The notes below the pieces were generated by a model. It was not told the origin of the DNA. It saw nothing but the letters and a program-made list of their open reading frames with translations, and made no database searches. A stretch of 64,000 nt of DNA from Ephydatia muelleri (taxonomy: Eukaryota; Porifera; Demospongiae; Spongillida; Spongillidae): assembly GCA_013339895.1 (NCBI GenBank), contig JABACO010000014.1:8413892-8477891 (forward strand). The letters are read 5' to 3'. Each line of letters starts with the position of its first letter. Position 1 is the stretch's first letter. Shown here piece after piece: positions 25,701 through 37,300 of the stretch. The position numbers were made by a program, and so were the translations under genes.

Positions 25701-28700
25701 TGATACCAAAATCATATGTTTAAGATTTAGAATACGGAAGATATACATGTAGTGTTTTAAAGCGTAAATAAGCATTGAATTTTTAGTATGGGATTTCATT
25801 AAAACGTGCGTCCGTAAGTATGTTGTGTTAAATCCCACGTAACTTTTGCAACGTATACCATATTTAAATGGTAATGGCAGGTTAATAGATGCCCTTTCGA
25901 ATTATTCTGTTAAAGGTTCACATTGCAAGCGATATAGTTCTTTGTGGCTCAATAACTTTAGTAACAATACATACTTAGGGCAATAGATGACGTTAGTGAA
26001 AATTGCTAGTATGAAAACACTAATCCAATAACCAATTCATCCAATAGAAGGTCTGCTGCTAGTTCAAAGATAGACATGTCATAATCTGTTGCATCATGAT
26101 GTTTCATTCTCCTTCCAATATGCAACAACATACTTAATTCCTTTCATCTTTTCAATTCTTCCATTAAACAATTGAAAAACTCCACCATCCAACCAAACAT
26201 GGCAAATATTGTGGCCAATTGATTTACCAGTCAAAACGTATACAGACACAGGATAGCTCACTACTCAGAGTCACAGACACAGACAGTCACACGCAAACGA
26301 TAGGAATACTTCAACCTTAAAACGAATTCAAATTTCTAATCAAACCTAAAATTGGCAATGAATATCTAATGTAAGTGATGTTTAGTTGTGGAGAGATGTA
26401 TGTGGACTAATGAGGGTATGGAGGGATGTTATAAGGATGCAGTGGCAAAAGGCTAAATGCACCATTAATAAAATTGCTACCCACCTTCCCCTCCCCGGCC
26501 CACAACACATACATGTACACACAAGGTGTGCTATTGAGATTAAAGAAGTGTGCACGTTACTCAGGTGTGGGTCATTCCACTATGACTTTGTATGGGAGCG
26601 TGCTTCACATCTTCAGATCATGATGCATTTACTCATATTTGTTTGTCTTTGGATGAATGTTGCTTTTACCGTTTATTATCTTAATAACTTGAATGGCTTA
26701 CGAAATATGCTGTCCTGAATCGAGGGGGGGGGGGGGGGGGCAAAGAAATCTGTATGGATCCCATCGTCCGTCCAATACTGTAGAGCTTGAAAAGAGGATT
26801 ACGAATCTCCTTTTAACATACAAATATGACTTTAGAGAAAAAAGATACGCGGGGTTTAAAAATGTGGGCATAGGGGGTACCACCCTATGCCCCTTACATA
26901 TTATTGTATCTTTTGTTTCACTTCAGATTCACATGGGAGTCGCACCGATCGATTCCTCGTAGTGAAAGTAACTCATTAGCACCCAAGTACAATCTGTAGA
27001 CCCTCGCTAAAACCTAGAGCGATGTAGTTAACATTTTAACCCGGCCGTTCCAGAGATATGTGTGGTAGGATTAATTACCGGGTTAAAACATGCTCAAGGT
27101 TTTAACGAGGGTTTACAAGTTGTACTTGGGTCCTGAATAATCAATTTTTTCAGATAAAGTTCAACTTTGAAAGCTCATACCTTTTTTGTCTGATACAGTC
27201 ATTATTGTCATCGAACTTAAGTGGAACCCATATTTAGTTATCATTTTTGTGGGTAGTGAAAGAGTTATATACTAAAGCGCTGATTTAAAAATTTGGATTG
27301 ATTTAAAAGTTTAAAAATATATAAACATCAAGGGAAGACTAATATCTCGCGTTTTTTGTTCATAAATTTCAGTGTATAGATAACCCCTGAGAACCACATG
27401 CATTTGATGATGTGGCAGCCATATTTATTCTTTAACTCGGCTTATATTACTAAGTGGGGGTAGGTGTGTTACATAACTATCATACAACAGCTATCAACAC
27501 TGAGGTTTATTTTTCTTTCACTTATGGCTTAAGTGTTTCTTTGATAGTGTATGCCAGCCTCAAATGCCACATGCAAGTAAGATCTTTTAGTGCATTGCGT
27601 AGTATCAATGGCAAGAGCTTCCTAATATATACCACAAACCACTTAGACGACTTCCATGTACATGTAACAACACAGTGGTTATGTTCATTCACAGCAATTG
27701 ACTAATCATTTTTGTTTACTTAGTTAATGAATTTATACATTGAGTTGTGTCAGCCAGACATTGCTTGGCAAATTTACTTGAGCTGACTAACCAGGTAAGT
27801 CAACCTAGGAGATGGTCCACTATCTGCACACATTATGAAGTGTAGCATGCACAATCATTTGTTGTTTGGACTTCAATTGAAGTGTGCGTACATGTACTTG
27901 CACAACGATTACTTGTAAAACACAAAGGACTGGTCATTGATCAATAAATTGATCACTCTTGTATTAGCACGGTCGGAGTCCATTGTGGACAGCAAGTTTC
28001 AATGGACACCTTGAAGTAGTAACGAAACTCATTGAAGCAGGAGCTGATATCAATCAGGCTAATAAGGTTGGTATGAAATAATCTGCTCCATTTACAATGT
28101 GGTGGTCAGCATGTAACATGATTTGGAATAAAACGTTTTTGGGAAATTACAACATGTAAAAATATGCATCATTTTATTTAACCTAAACCTTTCCATTCTG
28201 TCCTACATGTATGTACATGTTGTCATACTAACAACATGCATGTACATGAGACAATTATGCCCTAGTCATGAGTTAATGGCTGTACATGTATTTCTATAGC
28301 TACTCTATCAAATCTGGATCATTATGTGCCATTAATGTCAGAATGTTAGGTAGATTTATCCCACATTGCACATCCGTGGTCTCTTATTTTATACTTTATG
28401 CCACATGTACATGTGTTCAAAATGTAATTTCTATACCAATTAAATGTCCAAAGTCAGATGAGCATATGGAGGTGATGAATGCTGTTGTTGAGTGGTGGGA
28501 CAATGACCAAAACCATCTGTATAGGGAAATAGATTGTTCTGGGGCAAAATCCCATACCCCAATGTGGGAACATTCCCCTCCCCCCTCCTCCCCCCCCCCC
28601 TCCTCCCTAACTGGGGCTGCATCGTTTATTATTCATTGGCTTCACCACTTTTTATTAGCAAATCCATGAGCGCTGGGATTAGGATATTGCTTGACCATAT

Positions 28701-31264
28701 GAATAAAGTGACATGGTGAAATGATCATGCAGCATAGAAGCTGTATACTCCCTCCACATGCCTTACATGGTATCCTCACAGTTCCTTATCACATAACAAT
28801 TGGTGTAGCCTCACCTGTGCACACCATCTTAATAAGACACAATAGGCTGGAATGGTACACAGCACACAGACCAATACTCCAATAGGCTGGAATGGTACAC
28901 AGCACACAGACCAATACTCCAATAGGCTGGAATGGTACACAGCACACAAACCAATACTCCAATAGGCTGGAATGGTACATAGCACACAGACCAATACTCC
29001 AATAGGCTGGAAGGGTACACAGCACACAAACCAATACTCCAATAGGCTGGAATAGTACACAGCACACAGACCAATACTCCAATAGGCTGGAATGGTACAC
29101 AGCACACAGACCAATACTCCAATAGGCTGGAATGGTACACAGCACACAGACCAATACTCCAGTAGGCTGGAATGGTACACAGCACACAGACCAATACTCT
29201 AAACATAACACCAAACAAAAATAACACTAATAACAACAACATTGGGCTGACAACCCAACAACACCACACACAACGCTGGGCAGCGGGCTTAACACAAATC
29301 TATATTTTAAAAGAAGATGAGCCCACATCATATGGTCCATCAAAACCCAAGTACATGTACTTATGATGTGCCTGCACCACCTCCACATGGTGGTAACCCG
29401 ACTTTAAATCAAAAGTAAACTCACCTGGTCGAAAAAGCATCATGGCTATGCTCATGTCTTCATACTTAAATTTCTGTTTCCGTACTAACTGGTTCACATG
29501 TCGCAGGTTAAGCACCAAGCACTTATTCTGGCAGCGGGCTGCAAATATTCGGTCTAGCACTTACTGTCTGGACATAACCCCCACTGAACAGCTCAGCAAC
29601 AGCAAGGTCCACAAATCCTGTGTTCACCCACGCAGACTGCTGATTTGTCCTTGTATACGTTGTAAGTTTGGAGTAGAATGGTATCACATACCCTTCTCGT
29701 CTTAAATCAGCGATCCACTCTGGGGTACATAGCACATCCACCCAAAACTGTACATGCTGTCTCTACCCGCCCTTTGATGGACGCTGGTCAGCCATCACCC
29801 AATTGGAATTCACAACATCTGCCCATAGAAAGATTTATGACATACCTTAAAGTAAAGAGCCCCAAATTTATCTCAGTTAACTCTTTCGTGGGCGGCAACG
29901 CATTATTGCTCCGCAGTTGCTATAATTGGAGTCAACAACACATTGTTCAGAGGAAAGTCACAGCAATAATTGCCTCGAAATGAGGCTAATTTAAAGTTCT
30001 TCATGATCACAGCTTCAGTTAACTGAAGCCGTGATCATGAAGTTTAAATTAGTATAAATTAAATTAGTGCTTTGGCAATTGCTGTTTCGTTGTTGAAAAC
30101 GTTCCTTGTAAGCGAATTTGACAAGCAAATATTTCCTCTGAACAATATGTTATGGACTCCAAAAGCATTAATGGTTAGATAAAAAGTGGCTTCATTATAG
30201 CAGCTGCGGCGCTGTTGCCCGCGAAAGTGTTAAGGGGCAGGTGATTGATAAAAGTGTACCAACCAAGCACAGGTTATCACAACCCTTGATGACCAAAGCA
30301 GATAGATGGTGTGGGGTGTAGATACATCACTCATCATTTGCAATACCTTATCAGTACATGTATATAGTAATAAAAAACCTTGCTACATGTATCCTGCTCA
30401 CACATAAAAGTGCTCTTCCAGAGCTGAGGAACAATCTCATAACAGTTAAAATGAACAGCACATGGTGTGCACGTTAGGACACCTACAATGTCCTCTAACA
30501 TAAGCTCCATCTCTTATATCCCTGCCCCCCATGTGGCATTCCATTTCATCCAATCACCATGTCATGACAACATTTGAGTGGTATCCCATAGCCATTCTTG
30601 GCTGACTATGACCACCAGCAGCCATGTATCTTAAGCAGCTGATCATACATGTAGACATGCAGCATGACATGCCTACATGTACATGTAGCTCTATACATGT
30701 GGATGGTTTAATGACCAGTGTACTTTCCATGTACATGTAAACTTCCCTTCCCCCTCAGCTGGCACTTGAGATGGTGAATTTTATTAATTACCTTATGGAC
30801 TGTGGTGGGTCAAGGCCCATGACCTCAGTCTTTACCCTAATACCACAAACCATGTGTAACAACATGTGTGCAGTGTACGTGCTGCAACACATCATATACA
30901 TGTACGTATACAAATTGATCTGGTGATTTTGTCATTTCTACACCCTCCCAACATGCACCTTCTCCCTCTGTGCTTCTCTCATTCACTTCTCTTCTTCATA
31001 TTCACTTTCAATCTGTTCTCCCTTCTTGTGTGCATCTGTGATGCCTTTGTTCCTTCTCTCCTTACCAGAATAATGCAACTCCACTGTATGTTGCAAGTCA
31101 GAAGGGTCATCATGATGTAGTACAGACCTTGTTGGGAGCTGGTGCTGGAGTGAATATAGCAACATCTCATGTAAGTGATATTTAGTTGTATGTGGTCTAA
31201 TGATGGTATGGTGGGGTGTTTTAAGGATGCAGTAAAAGAGGCTACATGTACCATTCATGGCCCC

Positions 31265-31302
<38 letters not shown>

Positions 31303-34300
31303 CCAACACATACATGTACACAAAAGGTGTGCTATCGAGATTAAAGAAGTGTGCACATTACTCCGGTGTGTCAGGCCCAAGTGCATAGCGTAAAGGCAGC
31401 GGCTGACATTAATGATTCAATAGCACTTACATGTACATGTAGTACCTCAGATATAAAGCAAGTGGGGTACTCTGATATATTGTATTTTGCTACCTTACAA
31501 TCTCATTATATACTTTAACCCCTTAAGCACACTTCAATAAATATCATATTGGATGGGTACATCAGTCTAATACCCAAATGTTGTCTGATACATGACCCAT
31601 GAATAACCACATACATGTACAAGTACTGCTCTTTCGAACTCACAAAGGTGATCAAAATAATTAAACCATCCACCTGATGGCAAACCATCCACCTGATGCA
31701 GCCAGGCACCAGTACTTGCACTGCCGCATCTGTTGCAGCTCACGACTCAACAGACTCACCCAGATGTTGGAGGTAAGAGTGCCAAGTGGATTTCATGCAC
31801 AGGGAACACCGGAACGCCTTGCCTTGCCTCTGCCCACAGTTTCCATCTCTTGAAGGCACCCAGGTACAGCGCTGTCCACCCACACTCGCACGCGAACGAC
31901 TCACTAACACTTGCATTCGAGTAGACTTGACTATAGCACACCAGCACGCCATGTTCCGTCTTACTGATACTAAGAACTCACTGGCCACACCCATCAATCC
32001 TCAAAACTCCACATGCACTGGCCACACCCATCCACCCCCACTCACAACTCCACACCTCTGGTCACACCCATCAACTCACACTCACTGGCACACCCTCAAC
32101 CCCCACTGGCCACACCCATCGATCCTCACTCACTGGCCACACCCATTGACCATCACTGGCCATAACCAGGGGCCCTCATAGCAGGCAGGACCCTTCCATA
32201 TAAGAGCTTTAACATAACTCATGTACATGTAGACATCTTGTTTATATATACCAGCTGCAAACATCCTACCTGATACACTACACCTCCTCACACTCACAGA
32301 CCACACCCATCAACCCTCACTCACTGGCCACACCCATTGATCCTCACAACTCTACTAGGCTTGCCACCACTCACTGGCTTACTACTAACAGTCTGACAAT
32401 AAGATACAATGGAGTCCAGTACCCTAAGCACCACCACCATTTCCCTTCCCGTAGAACTCTGGGCTGCTTCTCCTGGCAACCAACTACCCTGTGCAACATG
32501 CAGGCCATGCTCCACTGTATACCCCCCTGAATACACCAACCTAATGGCTGAAGGGCTAAGCCATATAGGCTGGGCATTATATTGGGCCACACAACTAGAT
32601 GATCTCCAAAGCTCTAACTCCCGCTGCACACCTCGGTTGATCTCTAAGTGCTCATACCATGCATGTCTGGACCACAGCAAGACGTACAAACTCCTAGTCA
32701 TAATCCTAGACATTGGCCCCAAAGCCAACCCCATGGAAATAATCTTGCCAACCAAACTAGCAATAAACCGTGCATTCAGATGTGTGGCTACCCCAGTGAT
32801 CTGCAACATGGCACGCAACACTGCCAACTTAGCTTCTGGAACCAAAACACAGCCCCGTTCCAGGTCTGCATCAAATCCCAACCACGCTGTGCTAAGTGAT
32901 GGGAACCAAACTGACTTACCCTCATGCACAACCAAACCCGCACATTCAAGAGCATCCCTCACCCATGCACTGGCCTTTTTGGCCTCTATCTTACCCTTAA
33001 CTGCACATATGCCATTGTCCAGGTACATCACTGCTTTTAACCCCTTAGATCGCCATAGCTTAACCAAGGGTCGCATAAGTTTAGAGAACACACCATCTCT
33101 TTGGATGGTTTAATGGTGTGCTTTCCATGTACATGTAAACTTCCCCTCCCCCTCAGCTGGCACTTGAGATGTTGAATATTATTAATTACCCTACTGATTG
33201 TGGTGGGTCAAGGCCCATGACCTCAGTCCTTACCCTAATACCACAAGCCCATGTGTTCCATGAATGCAAATTGATGAGGTGATGTTGTCATTTCTACACC
33301 CTCCCAACATGCACCTTCTCCCTCTGTACTTCTTTCATTCACTTCTCTTTATCATATTCACTTTCAAACTGTTCTCCCTTCTTATGTGCATCTGTGATGC
33401 CTTTGTTCCTTCTCTCCTTACCAGGACAATGCAACTCCACTGTATATCGCAAGTCGGAAGGGTCATCATGATGTAGTACAGACCTTGTTGGGAGCTGGTG
33501 CTGGAGTGAATATAGCAACATCTAATGTAAGTGATGTTTAGTTGTGGAGAGATGTATGTGGACTAATGAGGGTATGGAGGGATGTTATAAGGATGCAGTG
33601 GCAAAAGGCTAAATGCACCATGAATAAAATTGCTACCCACCTTCCCCTCCCCGGCCCACAACACATACATGTACACACAAGGTGTGCTATTGAGATTAAA
33701 GAAGTGTGCACGTTACTCAGGTGTGGGTTATATACTAAAGCGCTGATAAAAAATTTTGATTGATTAAAAAAATATAAACTTCAAGGGAAGACTAATATCT
33801 CGCGTTTTTTTGTTAATAACTTTTAGTGTAGAGATAACCCCTGAGAACCACATGCATTTGATGATGTGGCAGCCATATTTATTTTTTAACTCGGTTTATA
33901 TTACTAAGTGGGGGTAAGTGTGTTACAAAACTATCACACAACAGCTATCAACACTGAGGTTTATTTTTGTTTCACTTATGGCTTAAGTGTTTCTTTGATA
34001 GTGTATGCCAGCCTCAAATGCCACATGCAAGTAAGATCTTTTAGTGCATTGCGTAGTATCAATGGCAAGAGCTTCCTAATATATACCACAAACCACTTAG
34101 ACGACTTACATGTACATGTAACAACACAGTGGTTATGTTCATTCAAAGCAATTTACTAATCATTTTTGTTTACTTAGTGAATGAATTTATACATTGAGTT
34201 GTGTCAGCCAGACATTGTTTGGCAAATTTACTTGAACTGACTAACCAGGTCAGTCAACCTAGGAGACGGTCCACTATCTGCACACATTATGAAGTGTAGC

Positions 34301-37300
34301 ATGCACAATCATTTGTTGTTTGGACTTCAATTGAAGTGTGCGTACTGTACTTGCACAACGATTACTTGTAAAACACAAAGGACTGGTCATTAATAAATAA
34401 ATTGATCACTCTTGTATTAGGACGGTGAAAGTCCATTGTGGACAGCAAGTATCAATGGACACCTTGAAGTAGTAACGAAACTCATTGAAGCTGGATCTGA
34501 TATCAATCAGGCTAATAAGGTTGGTATGAAATAATCTGCTCCGTTTACAATGTGGTGGTCAGCATGTACTGGTAGTTTAACATGATTTGGAATAAAACGT
34601 TTTGGGGAAATTACAACATGTAAGAATGTAACAGAATCATTAAATGTGCATCATTTTATTTTAACTGAAACCTTTCCATTCTATCCTACATGTATGTACA
34701 TGTAGTCATACTAACAACATGCTTGTACATGAGACAATTGTGCCCTAGTCATGAGTTAATGGCTGTACATGTATCTCTATAGCTACTTTATCAAATCTGG
34801 ATCATTATGTGCCATTAATGTCAGAATGTTAGGTAGATTTATCCCACATTGCACATCAGTGGTCTCTTATTTTATACTTTATGCCACATGTACATGTGTT
34901 CAAAATGTAATTTCTATACCAATTAAATGTCCAAAGTCAGATGAGCATATGGAGGTGATGAATGCTGTTGTTGAGTGGTGGGACAATGACCAAAACCATC
35001 TGTATAGGGAAATAGATTGTTCTGGGGCAAAATCCCATACCCCAATGTGGGAACATTCCCCTCCCCCCTCCCCCCCCCTCCTCCCTAACTGGGGCTGCAT
35101 CGTTTATTATTCATTGGCTGCACCACTTTTTATTAGCAAATCCATGAGCGCTGGGATTAGGATATTGCTTGACCATATGAATAAAGTGACATGGTGAAAT
35201 GATCATGCAGCATAGAAGCTGTATACTCCCTCCACATGCCTTACATGGTATCCTCACAGTTCCTTATCACATAACAATTGGTGTAGCCTCACCTGTGCAC
35301 GCCATCTTAATAAGACACAATAGGCTGGAATGGTACACAGCACACAGACCAATACTCCAATAGGCTGGAATGGTACACAGCACACAGACCAATACTCCAA
35401 TAGGCTGGAATGGTACACAGCACACAGACCAATACTCTAAACATAACACCATACAAAACTAACACTAATAACAACAACATCGGGCTGACAACCCAACAAC
35501 ACCACACACAACGCTGTGCAGGGGGCTTAACACAAACCTATATTTTTAAAAGAAGATGAGCCCACATCATATGGTCCATCAAAACCCAAGTACATGTACT
35601 TATGATGTGCCTGCACCACCTCCACATGGTGGTAACCCGACTTTAAAACAAAAGTAAACATATACTCACCTGGTCGAAAAAGCATCATGGGTTGTCTTCA
35701 TACTTCATCCGTACTAACTTGTTCACATGACGCAGGTTAAGCACCAAGCACTTCTTCTGACAGCGGGCAGCAAATATACGGTCTAGCACTTACTGTCTGG
35801 ACGTAACCCCCACTGAGCAGCTCAGCTACAGCAAGGTCCACAAATCCTGTGTTCACCCACGCCGACTGCTGATGTGTCCTTGTATACGTCGTAGGTTTGG
35901 AGTAGAACGGTATCACATACCCTTCCCGTATTAAATCAACGATCCACTCTGGGGTACATAGCACATCCACCCAAAACTGTACATGCTGTCTCTACCGCCC
36001 TTTGATGGACGCTGGTCAGCCATCACCCAATTGGAATTCACAACATCTGCCCATAGAAAGTTTTATGGCATACCTTAATGTAAAGAGCCCCAAATTTATC
36101 TCAGTTAAGGGGCAGGTGATTGATACAAGTGTACCAACCAAGCACAGGTTATCACAACCCTTGATGACCAAAGCAGATAGATGGTGTCGGGTGTAGAGAC
36201 ATCACTCATCGTTTGCAATACCTTATCAGTACATAGTAATAAAAAACCTTGCTACATGTATCCTGCTCACACATAAAAGTGCTCTTCCAGAGCTGAGGAA
36301 CAACCTCATAACAGTTAAAATGAACAGCACATGGTGTGCACATTAGGACACCTACAATGTCCTCTAACATAAGCTCCATCTCTTATATCCCTGCCCCCCA
36401 TGTGGCATTCCATTTCATCCAATCACCATGTCATGACAACATTTGAGTGGTATCCCATAGCCATTCTTGGCTGACTATGACCACCAGCAGCCATGTATCT
36501 TAAGCAGCTGATCATACATGTAGACATGCAGCATGACATGCCTACATGTACATGTAGCTCTATACATGTGGATGGTTTAATGGTGTGCTTTCCATGTACA
36601 TGTAAACTTCCCCTCCCCCTCAGCTGGCACTTGAGATGTTGAATATTATTAATTACCCTACTGATTGTGGTGGGTCAAGGCCCATGACCTCAGTCCTTAC
36701 CCTAATACCACAAACCATGTGTAACAACATGTGTGCAGTGTACATGCTGCAACACATCATATACATGTACTGTACATATACAAATTGATCTGGTGATGTT
36801 GTCATTTCTACACCCTCCCAACATGCACCTTCTCCCTCTGTGCTTCTCTCATTCACTTCTCTTCTTCATATTCACTTTCAATCTGTTCTCCCTTCTTATG
36901 TGCATCTTTGTTCCTTCTCTCCTTACCAGGTACAATGCCGTTCACCCACACTCGCACGCAAACGACTCACTAACACTTGCATTCGATCTGTATACTCACA
37001 TCAAATGTATATTTGGGGGGGAAAAATCAAGTCCAAGTAAAAGTGCTAACAAGAAATTGAACTACTATATTCAGTTCTCCACCATATTACTCTAGTAGAC
37101 TTGACTATAGCACACCAGCACACCATGTTCCATCTTACTGACACTAAGAACTCACTGGCCACACCCATCGACCCCAACTCATCACTACTCCACACTCACT
37201 GGCCACACCCATAGACCCTCACTCACTAGCCACACCCAGGGCTCACTGGCCACACCCGTTGATCCTCAAAACTCCACATGCACTGGCCACACCCTTCAAC

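Larger units (their letters stand above)
22283..27967 (+). repeat. Tandem segmental unit 3 (A3, B3)
   Basis: 5685 bp from A to A. Same internal order as unit 2. It differs mainly in that the foldback element has lost its right arm. Only a few single-base or 1-2 bp indel differences from unit 2 were seen over roughly 4.1 kb. Confidence 0.9.
27968..34420 (+). repeat. Tandem segmental unit 4 (A4, B4, B5)
   Basis: 6453 bp from A to A. Larger than units 2-3 because the 40-bp minisatellite is expanded to 9 copies, a TTAA-flanked MITE is inserted, and a DIRS fragment II and a second B exon (B5) are present without an intervening A exon. Confidence 0.9.

Noticed and set aside
28776-29269. Long minus-strand ORFs of 134-146 codons (also 42066-42542, 158 codons)
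   Set aside because: All three frames are open because of the 40-bp tandem repeat; the same peptide cycles in each frame. Not a gene.
32409-33113. Long plus-strand ORF (234 codons), and 38558-39388 (276 codons)
   Set aside because: Antisense shadows of DIRS fragment II, whose minus-strand frame has the recognisable reverse transcriptase motifs.
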